Assembly (NCBI GenBank): GCA_013396525.1
Contig: VWYX01001153.1
Coordinates: 62,001-126,000 of the forward strand
Length of the DNA stretch: 64,000 nt
Origin: Chaetorhynchus papuensis
Lineage: Eukaryota; Chordata; Aves; Passeriformes; Rhipiduridae
Direction: 5' to 3'
The translations under genes and the position numbers were made by a program. The notes under the pieces are model-generated. The model was given only the letters and a program-made list of their open reading frames with translations. It was not told the DNA's origin and ran no database searches. Positions 24,901-38,605 of this stretch are shown piece by piece; position 1 is the first letter of the stretch, and each line of letters starts with the position of its first letter.

Positions 24901-27900
24901 TGCTGTGGAAGGTGCATCCAGCCCGCAGCCCTTACCTCAGGCTCTGCCAATAACTGATGGGATCTTGCTGAAAAGTGCTCTAAGCACAGGTTCAACTCTG
25001 TGTGAGCCTCTTCCAGCTGAGCCCAAGGAGAAGGCTGCTATTGTGAGGGCCAGAGCCTTCCTGCCATGCCAGCACACGCAAAGGCTGACGTTTCATAAGC
25101 TGCCTGCCATCGGGAGGACAAAGTCCCGTTGAGTGGGCATTGGCTCTGCCTTCCCTTGCAGATAGCAAGGGATCAGCTGAACTCGAGTTTGGCAGCCTCC
25201 CATGGTATGGCACAGGGCTAGCCAAGCATGTGAGGCAGAGCCATTATCAGTGCCCTGTTCCTAACAAAGTGAAGACATTCTCTTTCATCTCAAACTAATA
25301 TTTGTCCCTGTTCTTTCCAAGTAGAGGAAAAAAGACACACACTGTGCCAGATCCCCTGCTGTGATACATATCTCCTGATCTCTGGCTTGTGTGGTTAGAG
25401 GGAGGCTGCAGGCATGGGAAAACACTTAAACATCCGAATCCAGGATAACATCCTGAAATCAAGGTGTAAAGTAGAAACAATAAATAAAGGTTCTTTGGGA
25501 AGGAGGGAAGACAAAATCACTTAATTCCATGTGTTTTCCCACCACAATGGCTAAGGAAGCTAAGGTTTACAGAGGGCAAGAGAAGAAGGCTTGTCCAGTC
25601 CCTTTTAGGAGGAAGAAGGTGCTGGCTGCCCAGATAGCCCTGCTATCTCCTTGGTCGCCTTTATCACCAGAGGCAGGAAAGATGAAGTTCTAGGACTTTT
25701 CTCAGCACTTTAGTCCTGATTTAGGGCACAGACAAGTCAGCCTCATGATTTAGCCAAGATCCTGAGCACTGAAGGAATTTCTGTCTGCAGAGAGTAATCC
25801 TAATTCTGCAGGAACTTTGTGTATGTTCTTTATAACTTGAACCTATCCGTGAACTAGATTCACTTGCATTTCTAACTAAAAATAATCCACCTGTAAACAC
25901 TGCCTTACAGCTAAGCTGAACCTAAGGGATGTGACATGTACTGGAGATACCCTGCTCTTGCTAGGATGCTGAATATTTTACATGGAGCTGTTCTGGGAAG
26001 CTGCTTGCATGTCTATGGGCCATGGTGTAGTGGAGATACTGAGAGTCCATAAAGCACTGAGCTGCAAGGTCCTGGTTCTAGGCAGGCAAAACAGGACATC
26101 TGGTTACAGATGGGTGTCTGTTCCTCTGCAAAGGTTAGACCAAGACTCTAACGAGCAGGGAGGCAGAGGAGAGGCACAGCTCGAGGGGTCACTGGGAACA
26201 AGTTCAGAATGTCCTGAGGGTGACCAGCCTGCCCTTGTATCTTCAACCATGTGAGCTTTCAAGAAATCCCAGTGGAGAAGGCACTAAGAGGGGATTTTGC
26301 TGTGTGTACTTGCAGTTCTCTGGGTCAGCCAATTTTGGACTTTGGAAAAAGAGGACTAACATTCATTTAACACATTTTGCAGTTAGCTCTTGTCCAGAAC
26401 CAGTTGATGACACATGGACTCTGAGCTGCTCAGAGAGAGTGAGAGAAAAAAGAGGGGAAAGTTCCTGTTTGGCTCATGACAGCAGTAAACATACGGAAGT
26501 GGAAAGCAGGTGGACTACAGATACCAAGAGGCAGGTTTCAAATCAGGCTCAGGTCTTTTGCACCTATGTCTCCCCTGAACTGGAGCTATTTCACATCCAG
26601 CTAACTCAGAGCACAGGCAAGGAGGTGGGCTTTGCCACCACTCCCTGTGGAAGGATATGCCCTTGCTGGCTTCAGGAAGGAATGAAAGAATGCAGTGAGC
26701 CTGAAGGAGGCCACATTTTCAGCTGTGCCTTTTATTCATGTCCAGGCTTTCCCCAGTCTTTGCAGATATGGGTCCCTTTATACCATCTCCCTGTGATGCT
26801 CTCTGGAGGAGGGGACAGGGAAACAGAGTGAAGGAGAGCCAGTGGTAACATGGACCACACAGCCCTAGAGTGCCAGGTCTCCTTTTCTCACCAGCTTTCC
26901 TTTCCCTTAGCAGCCTGCTGAATGTTCTTGGCGGGTTGCTACAGACCTCTGACACAGCATCTGCACCCCTGAAGTAAAGGCTGTGTTTGGCTGGGTGGCC
27001 CTGGAGGTGTATCCCTCACCAAAGGGTAAGTCAGGAATGCAGAGATACCCAGCACACACAGGGGATGAAGCCCAGCATCACAGCCAAGAGGTTACAGGGC
27101 AGGCGGGGCAGGTGTGTGCAGCCCGTGGGGTCACTGGTGAGGGAGGTGACCTCAGCACAGCACTGCTGTGGTGTGTGATTCCTGACAAGGAGTGGGACAG
27201 GCCCTCATCACCTGCCTCACATCCAGCCGTGGCTGGGCATCCACAGGCCTGCAAACACAGCTAGCCAGCCTTGGAGCATGCACTTTCCTTGACTCCTCAG
27301 TCTATTCCAGGCACTCCTTCTGCATCCAGGGGACAAGGGTCACTGCAGTCCTTTCACAGGGTGCCAGTGAAGCAGTAGGGAAAGAGCCAAGGTAAACTCT
27401 TGAAGAAAAGCAAGAGCCACCACAAACACAACCGACTGAGCCCAGCAGGAGCAAGCGTGTGCTCTGTGTTGTCCCTTTAAACAACATTCAGAGAAGTAGA
27501 ATTATAAACCAGTGGCTGCCTCCCAGGAGGCAGGAGTCCTGGCTGCCATGGCCAGCCCTGACAGTCCCTTTGCTTTTTGGCTTTGCCTAGGCCACAGGAC
27601 CTCTATGTTTTTGTTTCCCTGCTGTTAGAGCATGTGGCAAAGCAGAAGGACTCCTTCCAAAACCTTTGCCCTCTTTGAGAGGGCAGCAAAAGGACCAACT
27701 CAGCTTGGAACTGGTCAGCAAAGACAGAGACAGCAAAACGCCTGTGTCAAGTACAGAGCCTCCCTGCTGAAGTGCTTGGAGCATGGATCCTCAGGAATTA
27801 AATCCCCAGGGAAACGGCCAGTGTTGCCTAGCTATTTACTTCCAGCCACAGTGCTCTGCCTCCACAGGGTCACTGTGCTGAGTGGTGACAGGCAGTCCAG

Positions 27901-30900
27901 GTGCCATGTGGGCATCTGTGTCCACATGGTACCTGGACATTACGGACACAAGCCAGACATCCAAGATACACCTGAATCCCGTGGCCTGACCCACCCCCTG
28001 CCAGTATCTCAGCTCCTACCCCTCAGCCAGGGCCCTCCTGCAGCCCTGTGGAGGGTCCTGTGGACCTCCATCTGCTGAGGTCTCAGCCTGCACGCCCTTT
28101 TTGCCACAGCACATGCCCTTCATGGGCCTCCCATGTCTGCCAAGCTGAGCAGCCACAGAGGAGAGACCCTTTCCCCTCTATGTAAGAGAAAAGGCTTCAG
28201 AAATGTTTCCCAGCAGAGAAACCAGGCCAGCTCTCTTCTATCCCCTCACAGAGCTGAGATGATCAGCTACTTCAGCTAAGGGGACCCTTTCCCTGGGTGG
28301 CTGGCATCTGTGGATCTCACCTGTAAGTCTTCATTTTTTCCTGTGTGTCAGTCAAGTGAAACTAATCACAGATGGTTTTTAAAGTACTGGATGCTATCTC
28401 ACTGGAGACTGTCTCCTTAATTGTGTTGCTGGTTGACAGCCTGCCAGGGCCTCTGTGCCTCGCCCAAGAGTTAATATTTTATCTAGAAGTTCAAGGGAAG
28501 CTTGGTGGAAATTGTGCTAGCCTTGAAATGCCAGAGGTAACTTTTAAATATTTCCTTCCGGACTCTGAAATGTTGCTAGTAGAAATGTATTTTCTGAAAG
28601 GAAATGGCTCCAGACCTAGGCTAACAGCTGGGGAGATTATTCATGGAAATCAGTGCCCTGAGGCTCTGTATCACTTTCATCTGTCTTTCCAAAACCCCCC
28701 ACCTTTATGGAGGCCAAATGCATCACTCTTCCAGGGAGGTGAAGTGAGAGCAGCTCTCCAGCAGAGGAAAATGTGCTCATCCTGAAAAGGTTTCTTTGTT
28801 CTCATTGCACAGGATCATTTTTCTACTGTGCAGCAGATTTATGTGAGGAACAGCAGTGGCACAGGGCATAATGACTCCATTTTGTTTAATAATTAACTCA
28901 CATGGTCTCCGGGTGCCACACGTTCCAGCAGACGCTGCAAGGCAGTCAGGCTGTGCCAGTGAGACAGCAAAGCAGCAGGTGGGCAATAAGGAAAACCCCA
29001 TTTCTCCTCCTGCCCATTGATGTTGTGCTCTGGCCAGTCCTGGGGTCTTCAACAGCTCTTAGAACTCTGCAGGCTCAGAGTATTTTACCAAAACAACCGA
29101 TATTGCGGTGTTTTTTTTCAACAATATAGCATCTATTTCAAAGAGCAAAGCCAAACTACGTAGCAAGAGTGAATAGAAGCCAAAATTCATCTCACTGCAT
29201 TTTCCAGCAGCCATCAAAAAGCTCTCTCTTTCAACCCATCACTGCTTGGTTTGCAAATGGCCAGGAAATGCTTTACAGGGAAAAGATACATGCTTCAGGA
29301 GTATTTGCTGGAAACTTCTCACCAAAATTTTCTCAAATTTATTCCTGGTTCCTCACAACCAGATAATTTCTGGAGAAAAGATGTTTTCAAAGAACTTGTC
29401 AGCTCGAAATACTCCTGAGGGAATCCTTTTCCTACGTATCGTAACATTTAGACATTTTTTTAAAGAAAAAAATGTGTCACCACAGAGATACAATACTTAG
29501 TTGTTAAAAACCAGGCTAGATATAGTGAAATGGTTCAAAATAGACCATTTTAAGATTACTGAAATAAAATATTTCAAAAAGGGCTTGCTTTCCCCTAGCA
29601 AAATATCAATTCTTTGAAAGGTTAGAGATTTTAACTTTTTCTTCAAATATAAGGTAGACATCTTTCCACAACATCTCAAATCTCGGGGAAAGGGGAGATC
29701 TATTTCCCACTCAGCTTGACTTTTAGAAAAGCAGAAAATGATAAAGCAGAACGGAATTTGGCTGGAAAAAACCCAAAAATCTCAACAGAATCCTTTCCTT
29801 AAGTGAAAACAACCCTAAGGTTATCAGAGACACTTGCAGTCAAGGCTGAGGCAGCTGTACTTTTAGCAGCACTTCCCTTCCTGAACAAATGCCTGAGATG
29901 CCATCAAGTCCACATTGCCTGGGACCTGAATTCTGTTCCTCTATCTCTGTCTATTTTAAGGCATATCCCATACACGGTCCTTTCAGCTCCTCACAGCCAG
30001 GAGTGTGGCTCTTCCTGGAAACCACCTGCTCAGGGAGACAGCTGGGCTTTTACTGAGGGCCGAATCTGCGCCGCAACTCCTCCCGGGTGGGCGAAGGTGT
30101 CCTCCTCGCAGGGTTTCACAACCTCAGCACTCGGGGCAGACCAGCAAATGTGGGAGGGACTTTGGTTTACACAATTAAGACTTATTACCAGCCCTCAGGC
30201 ATCAGATCATGGTTCAGGTACAACCTGACACCCACATCCTCCCCACCTGCCCGACATGAGTTTCCTTTGCAGGTCTCCTCTGCCCTCTGCACTCATCAGG
30301 CCGTGAGTCCTGCTGATAGCTGGTGCCAGGTGACTGCTGCTCTGTGTCCCGTCGAGGCTGCCAGCCAAGCTTTGTCACCCCGCCTCGCCAGTGGTCTGAA
30401 ATGACCTTCAAGAGACTGGCTGCAAGGTGAAAGTACACTAGCAGGTTGAAGCTGGTCACTCAACATCCAGGGATTAGAGCAAATGAGCAAACAAAGCTGG
30501 TTTGATTTTTCTGCGAGGCATCTTGGTCTTAAAGTCAGATCTGCAAGCCCCAAAGCAGAAGCTAAGAAGAGCCAAGGTAACCTAGATTCGGGGGATGGGA
30601 GGACTCCAGACGGGGCTGTCTGCAACAAGAATGAGAGCCGGTGAGAAGTGGGAGAGTATTATTCCAGACCATGTCTAACTGGGTACTGAAGTGTGGATGC
30701 CAATCAGTGCCCTATCTTCTCTGCTACAGCCAGTCCCAGGGAAATTCTCTATGAGGGCATCATCCTTTGTTCAAAGAGGGAGAGAAAAAGTCCACTTTGG
30801 TAATGGACAAGTTTCAGGAGAGATCCTTGAAAATCCTCCCCCAGCTGAATGTCCTAGTGATGTTCCAGTGGTTCCTGAGAGCCCCTAACAGATTTTATCT

Positions 30901-33900
30901 GCCCTTGACTGCTGAATTGTATCATGTTCTTTTACTTACCCCCTGAGTTCTTCCAGAATAGACTGGCTGGGGGGGATGCACAACTGCACACTGACACCCC
31001 AAAATCATCAGGTGGTTGCTTAATTCCTTCAGAGGAGGGTTGAGTGATCTGGGAAGAGGAAAGTGTGGAGGATCTCAACAGACCTCAACTCCCTGCTTTT
31101 TTGCTTAGCACTACAACATGCCTCCTGCAATGCCAGGTCTGTAAAGGTGGTGCCCAAGCTCAGGGTATAGTGAAGAATTATAGCTAAAGTTCTCCCTCTT
31201 CAGTCCTTGCACATGCAAAGGGTGGCTCCACAATTCCTCCCAGGGCCATCCAGCTCAATGATGTGTGACTAACACTTTCATTGACCAAAGACCAACCACT
31301 TCCCTCATGTGACCTTACATAACTGTTCATCTATTCCGTTAATGAATGGAGCTTGAGAAAATTTCCATTGCCTAAGGCCCTTAGGGGAAAATGCGTGAGC
31401 ACCGTCTCCACCTTTTGTGTGCCGATGTGGGATTTTCCTATGGATTAACTGAGTACAGTTGTATTATTTTTTGGTTGCTGTCACTGGTGACTGAAATCGT
31501 AAGCTAACAGTCGGGTGCCATGGGGGTGGGGAAAAAAAAAAAGGACTCTCTGCCTGAGCCAGAGGAAACAGGAGACTCCCCCTGCCAGGAGGAGCAACAG
31601 GGACGTCACTGCATCACCAGTGTGGTCAGGGACTGCACCTACTCCCAGGCAAAAGCTGCTGTGTTTACTCAGCCCTGAGCGGAGCCAAAACACCTCCCAG
31701 CTTCTCCTCACTCCCTCCACAGATCCAGCAGTGCCAACCTGCTGGTGTCCGGGGGGGCAGACCCAGTCCTGGGGCTGGCAAACAGTTCTCTCTGGCCTGC
31801 CACGGTCAGGATGGAGCAGTCTGATGCTGGGCAGCAGCAGAGAGGGGTGATATGTAACTGTTGGGCATATTGGCATGTCAGAGGTGCACAGCCCAGCATT
31901 CACAGCAGGTAGGAACTGGAGGGAAGATGGGAATACCCCACTGTTTCTAAAAGCCCTTACCAATGCTTCAGATTTTCCCATTTTTACCACTTGATTGTGG
32001 TGCTCCCTAAGATAGAAATTATTTCTATCATAAAAGTCCTTCTGCCAGTGAAAGACAAGGGAAGGGAGAGCTCAACCTCTCCCCAAGCAATGTCATGCAA
32101 AGGTGCTTGCAAGTGCTAGAGATACACGATTTTCAGAAATAGGATTAATGTTGGTCTCTGAGGATGTACTGTGGAACCAAGGAATATTTTGGATGTGCAA
32201 TGTAGACTCCCCATGGTGTGGGCTACAAATCTCATTGTTTAGGAATGTTGCTGAAGTTAAGAAGATAGCTAGGTTGAACAGGACATGACTGGGCTACCAT
32301 GATGGATGGAAGTGGCAGCACTGAAATAATGGAGGATGCTCCTTTTCCCGTTTATGGGGAGAAAATGCAAATGTTACCTAGGCTTCTGTAATGCCTGGTC
32401 CATGCGCAATGATGAGTAAATATTTAACTGCCAAAAGAACATTCCCTTCCAGAGATTGAAGCAGCCAAGTTAATCAGTTCCAGACTATATTCAAGTCATG
32501 GGTGTCAAGAGGACAATACAAGTTCAAAAACCTTGAGGATGTTCAAAGTCTGCTATTACACCTCAGCAGTTGCCGTGTCTTCCCTGGGATGCTAAAAAGG
32601 AGGATATTTTCACTTGCTGAGAAAGCAGGATGATGAACTCTCTCAAAGACATGCTTCACAGGGAGGGGGAAGGGCTGGAGATGTGGCAGACAGGAGTTTG
32701 ATGATCCTCTTGCTGCATCCAGATGGTGCTTCAGAACCTCGGGAAATGAGGCTGCTGCAGCAGCTGGACTGGGAAAGCCCTCAGGCAGGTCTGGAGACAT
32801 TCCCTGCCCTGGCAGCCCACAGGATGTTCACCATCAGGGTTGATGACAGAAGCTGCCACTGGTAGGAGTCCTCAGGCTTTGGAAAGTACTCAGTTTCTGC
32901 CAGACCCTCCTCTTACACAACGCATTTCTAGTTGTTCTTTTATCCAAGTGTAGTTTGTCCTCATCTGTCTCTCCCTTACAAAGCCAGTCTGTTCCCTTCA
33001 GAGATTATGCAGAGAAGGTTGTTAGTACTCATTTCTCTAGTAAAACAAGTTCCTGCAGGCATGATGTAGTTCATATTTTCATATACTGTCTGTAGGGCTT
33101 GTGCTGTGCTCCTGGAGCATTGGAAAGAGGTTTGGCTTTCAGCACATTTTCTCCCACCAGTATGACTGGCTGAGCAGTTGATGAGCTGGGATCTTGGCTG
33201 CTCTTGGCTGCTCATTCACCTCTGACTTCTGCTGCTGCTTTGGAGTAGAGACATCTCTCTGTAGAGAAAAAAACCACTCCAAGAATATATTTATCTTGAG
33301 GCCCATCTCTCTTCTGATGTCTTCCCCACAAAACCTCTTGAAGTTCAAGGCACATATTTCCAGTCCCCTGCACCAGACACTATTCTCTAGAGCCCATTCT
33401 GCTTTAAAGGGCCTCATTTAAAGTTGGGGGGAGAAAGGAGGGAAGTAATTCTGTGTCCTAGTCCATTTGGATGACTGACTATCTCAAGTGCTTCAGCCAA
33501 AACATTAAACATTTACTATTTGGGGTGCTTTTTTGTTAACAGATAAGAGCTAAGTATTTTATAATGAAATTGAACTCTTTGTGTATTATTCAAAGCTCAA
33601 CTCTTCCTAGAGAAATGACAAATCAGAATAATGGTAAACTGAATTCTGGCTACAAAATAAAAAAGCAAAAGTCTGTGCTGCTATTTCTCACTTTGGATTT
33701 AAATCCTCTGGACTGAACAGCCCTTGCCAGGCACTGTGCAAAGTTTTTTCCTAAAATAAGATGACAGGGGTCAGGGGCCCAAGCTAAGCTGATTAGCACA
33801 GCTAAAGCTGTATCACATTGCTACAGTGGGTCATATGATTGATCACTGGGATAAATATTTAGGAAGCTTCCCAAGGGAAGGGGAATAGATGGGACTGACC

Positions 33901-35760
33901 ATAGAAAACAGGCAAAATGGGCAACTGGGCTGTTCCTAACAGCAGGTCTGATACCATTCACTTGTAATAATACAGATCAAAAAAGCAGGGGTAGCTTTGC
34001 GAGGGGCTTTACCTCTCCCATCAGCTTCCCCTTTGAACACGTGTTCTGCTCCACAGGACTCTGGATCACCTCCACTGGGAGGTAGGTTTTCCAGCAGGCA
34101 GGACAGAGAGATGTCACTGCAGCCACATGCCCGCCATCCTGCCAGGCGTTGCTGGCTCAGGTCAGTCCTGCTCCCCTTTCCCCGCAGCCAGGGACAGCAC
34201 AGTGCCCACTGCAGGAGGGCAGCATGCTCATCAGCAGGTCAAAAAATGGCCTTTCCATAGGCTTTGGCTTTCCTGTAGGCAGCAAGGGACCCTCCATGAA
34301 GGGCAGGTGGGCCAGGAAGTTTTAAAGGGGCTCCTTGCAGCCCCCAAACCATGACAGTACATGAGCAGTGTGTGTGGGGGGAGTGGTGCTCAGCTCAGCT
34401 CAGTCCCCAGGTCCTCCTCTAGGGGCAGGTTGTACCCCTTGTTCTGCTGGGCCTCTGTTAGGAGGGTGCTGAGTGGCCTCAGGGACCCTGCCCCTGTTGA
34501 GCAGGGACCAGAGAGGCCTCTGGGCCCCCCATAAATGATGGGCAACATCCTGGGCTGAGCTCAGGCCTTCATAAGCACAGCCAGGGCCTGACTCAGCTAT
34601 CAACCTGCTTGCCATGAGGCATTCAGAGCCCTGACATAAAGAGTTTCCTGAGCTCCCTCCATAACTCACAGCAACCAAAATGGTCACTGGGAGGGCTGAA
34701 AGGCAGGAGGGAGGGAGGCACTGCCCCAGTGCCCACCTTCCCTGCAGCCCCCAGGGAAGCTCCTTCGTCCTGCTGAGACCTGGGTGCCTGAAAGGCACAG
34801 GAGCAAAGGCGAGGCCCGGGAATTTAGAAGGATAAACACAAAGACAAGGAGGCTGTGAGTGATGGAAAGTGAGCACACAGCCATCCTGGAGAACCTGTAT
34901 TATTAAACAGGTGCGAATGCCAGCTGCCAGCTGCCCTGGAGGAGATGGAGGGGGTTTGTTTTCCACACATGTAGTGCTTTTACAAAAACTTTCCCCCATC
35001 AAACTTGAAAAAAAGAAGCCACCAGAAGTTAATCTTCTCCTCTAACCCCAGTTTTACCAGCTCTCATTTCTTCACTGTTTGCCTTTCCTGCCTCGTTGCA
35101 GACCAAGGTTGTTTGCCAGAAAATAAGACAAAGGCTTTTTGCTGCCAGAATCTGCCCTTCCAACAACAAGGAATAGCAGTAAGTGAGCAAGTAGGAACAC
35201 ACAGAGCTGTACAGAGAGCAGAAGAGAATAGCTCCTATTATTTTGGTAAGTTGCTGTTGACTTTGAGGCAGGACTCTCAGGGAAAGGTAACAGCTGGTGT
35301 TAGACAAATGATACAGCTAGAAAAAACAGAAGAGCTTTTAGACACACAACTCCTTCTTCTGAGCTGAAGCAAAAGGCTGTAAACGTCAGCCTAAGCACAG
35401 ATTGGAAAACTTTCCTCTACGTTTCTCTCTCTGTGGAAAAAGGAGGCTTCGTGGGGTAAGAACTTGCCTTTCTTCAGGGAGCAAAATGGATGTGTGACTG
35501 GATCCTCGATCCCAGCTCTTCTGCAATGAGATGGTGCTTCCCCATCTGTAGAAACCACTGCTGTTGCTGAATCCACCCAACAAAACCTGTTATGTTAGTG
35601 CCATAGCACCCCCAGTACTTGTGAGGCATTGGTAGGTGCTCTGCCCCACTGCCTCACTGCACACGAGCAGTTTGCAAGTGCCACTCAGACACAGATTGGT
35701 GATGTTGAGCTGTGATTTACACTGGCCCCAGAGATTTCAGGTCAGCTTATGCAACTGCTG
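21996..35760. other. Intergenic sequence, no supported gene
   Basis: About 13.8 kb with no recognisable gene. The longest open frame (26220-26831, +) has no domain, no splice partners and no codon bias that I can see. It includes the CpG-dense patch at 22441-22800, a smaller one near 24655-24770, and an AT-rich, homeodomain-site-rich stretch around 23140-23340. Confidence 0.7.
22441..22800. promoter_or_regulatory. CpG-dense patch, possible unannotated promoter or enhancer
   Basis: By my count about 21 CpG dinucleotides fall in these 360 bases, against a flanking sequence with few. It lies about 17 kb from ATP1A1's 3' end, so it is not a promoter of either recognised gene. The function is inferred only from base composition. 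Confidence 0.3.
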
Positions 35761-35761
35761 A

Positions 35762-35763
<2 letters not shown>

Positions 35764-35826
<63 letters not shown>
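35764..35826. repeat. Double poly-A tract (A29-TTC-A31)
   Basis: Two homopolymer runs are separated by TTC and preceded by GAAT, so that an AATAAA overlaps the start. I see no retrocopy upstream and no target-site duplication. The exact length is likely to be unreliable in any assembly. Confidence 0.9.
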
Positions 35827-35828
<2 letters not shown>

Positions 35829-38504
35829 AGAAGAAAAAGCAGTTTGTAGGGAAAAGCACCAGGGCTGAGCAGAGCTCAGGAACTGCATCAGCACTAGAAG
35901 AAGCAGGTGAATTAGAGGAGGCAGAGCATGAAAATGCTTTTGAGCTGAGACATGGTGACAGTCAGTGAAGCAAACAATGCTCTGCCAGGTTGCAGGGTCA
36001 AGCAGCAGTAGTATATTGACTAATGACATCAAAATGGCCAAAGACTGGTCTCGGGTGCAGCAGAGAGTTCTGGGATCTGTACGTCTGCTTGATTTGAACT
36101 GCAGAGCCATTTGTCCTTGGGCACGTGCCTTGGCTTTGATATAGCACGGTGGCGTTCGCACAGGAGACTGCACTCAAATATAATCCCGTTGAGTGTCACA
36201 GGAGAAACCCACCAGCCCATGGGTGGCAAACTCTGTTCCTGGGACTGGTGCTCAGCCACACAATTTCCTATTGCACAGCAAGGACATTTTCTGGCTTGCT
36301 GTCTCAGACCTGCCTCAGCCTCTGCCTTCCCTGTGTCATGAAACTCTAGAGGCGCTTCTCCAGCACCAACACTGTTTTGGTCAGGAGGGAAAAACCTAGG
36401 GCTGATCCAGCCTGCCATCAACAAGCAGGTGTCTCGGATAGTAACAAAAGAACCAGCATCAATAATGGAGAGGGGAGAGAGAGAGATAGAGGTGCAATGA
36501 AGTGGAGAGAGGGAAGCCAATCAACCTAATGAAATAAGGTACAAGGTTAGTGAAGGGCTATTTATAGACTCCAACTGGTTCAGCCTCGTGCACTTAGAGG
36601 CTGGTTCAAACTGGCTTCTTAACAGCAGTAATAATCATTACCGAAAAGAAACAGAAAAAAAAAGTGAAAGCTTGGAAAATTCACTGCCGGAGGTAAAGCT
36701 TTAGAGCTGGGTCTGGCTGGAGTCAGAAGTAACTGCATTACTGAGAGATTGAAAGGTTAATAGGAAACCAGCTGACACTGAAAGGGAACAATTAGAGAGG
36801 TTAAGGGGCTTAATATTAGATTAATGGTTGCCTGGAGGAGCAAAAGCAGAGATTTCAGGAAAATGGGAGAATGGTGTGCAGAAGGCTGCTTTTTCATGGA
36901 TGAAGAGCCCCAGGTCTGCTCCTTCCACTCCCTGGATAAACTGGAATAAGGTGCCTCTGCCATTCCTTGCCTGCCTTGCTCAGTCTCCTGTTTTCATCTT
37001 TCTTCCTCTTCTCCTATCTGTCTCTTGAAGTCTCTTTGTGTTTGTTCTCCCAGCATAAGCACTGTCTGTGTGGTCTTATCACAGTGTCTTCCTTGTGTTC
37101 CTCCTCCATCCTCCCACTGTCTCCACAATAAAATGATGCTTAGTATTCCCATGGCCCTTCATTCCTCTCCAGTGTGCTGCTCTCCAGAGGCACAGGTGGT
37201 GGGAATGGACAATTTTATCTGCATTGCCTGTAACCTGGACTCAAAGCTTCATAAGAGAAAAACAAAAAAAAAAGGGTTGACGAAGATCAGATGACATATG
37301 TGCTCCCCAGCATATTCTCCACACCTAGATGGACAATAATGACACTGCTGAGGTCCCTGACTACATAAGACAAGCTCTTCTCCCTTCCTCCACACTACGA
37401 GATGAGTAGCAAAGGATTTGGGATGGATTCTGCATCTGTTCAGTGCAGACTCTCCAGCCCTAAGGTGTCCTGTCCCATTTCCCCATGGCCACTGCAGGGA
37501 GACAGTCAGTCCCCTGACAGTCCCTGTACCTTAGTGCCACGAGAGCCTTGTCACATAGCACCACCAGCTGCTGCTCAGGACCATGCTGGGAGCCCTGAAC
37601 TGCTCCCTGCACCACCTCGAGGGACTCCTGAGACCCAGGGAGAGATTCTTCCCTGCTGCACCTTCGGTGGCTGCTGCACTCAAGGACCTTCCCAAATGCA
37701 TGTGCTCCTCCCACAGGACAGGGAGAACTTTCCCCAAGTGCCTGGCCTTGATGGCTGCTTCTGTAGTCAAACAAGCTCAAGCTGGCTGGATCCATTTTTA
37801 TCTGACACTGCTTCCCACAGCCTCCCCTTTGAAAACCTCCACTGCAAGATTAGAAAGCAATGCTCTCAGCACTTCCTTCTAGGGCTGTAAAAGCCAGGCT
37901 GGCACTCCAACACTTTGCAGGCACCCAACAGAAAAGTTTCCTCATTTGTGATAATGAGAGAAAATGTCCCAGCCTAGAGAAGTTATGGTTATTCATGGAA
38001 TACAAGCCCCAAAGACTTGAAAAGCAGTGTTCTGGCTTAATGCAAACCTCTGAAGGTCACCTGTGGGGTCTGGAGGAGAAAAGACCAAGGAAGCTCTGGC
38101 AGGCATCAGAAGGCAACTCAAGCTGTTTGCTTCTTCTATCCATGACAGCTGAGCACTGACTTCTTCTTACCAGCTGGGACACTGCTAATAAACAGAAAGA
38201 CCAGAAAGATGGCCAGAAAAGCATTCAGTGGATGTATTAATCCTCAGGCCTCTCTTTTAAGCAGCCTCATCTGCTTAAAAGAAATGAGCCTGAAGGGACA
38301 GGTTCTCCTTGTCACCTTCCCATTCTACATAGGAGCACTTTCCAGACCTAAAATAAACCTCCCCTCTAAGCCCGGCCAGCCACATCCCCAGAGCTCAATG
38401 TCTGCTTCAAAAGATCTGATACACTCTGAGTGCTGGCCTCTGCCAGAGCCTTGGGGTACTCATCACCTGCAGCCTGAAATGCCCCAGAGTTCAAAGCAGA
38501 TTTC

Positions 38505-38605
38505 AGCTAAGGATCTTGAAGTGCTGTACAAACAGCCATTAATCCTCAAACCATCCCTGGGAGCCAGGCCTGTAATTATTTAGCTCACCATTTATCTCTG
38601 GAACT
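38505..38605 (+). repeat. Candidate ancient MIR-like SINE relic
   Basis: The segment running attaatcctcaaaccatccc, then gggagccagg, then an attatttagctcaccattta-like part follows the MIR order TTTAATCCTCACAACAACCC / GAGGTAGG / ATTATTATCCCCATTTTA. It is diverged and judged by eye. Confidence 0.38.

Noticed and set aside
26220..26831. 203-codon open frame on +
   Set aside because: No domain, no splice or promoter context, low-complexity-free but random-looking composition. It is the longest frame in a large gene-free interval, as expected by chance.
34400..35002. 200-codon open frame on -
   Set aside because: Sits in GC-rich sequence with overlapping frames on both strands and no recognisable motif.
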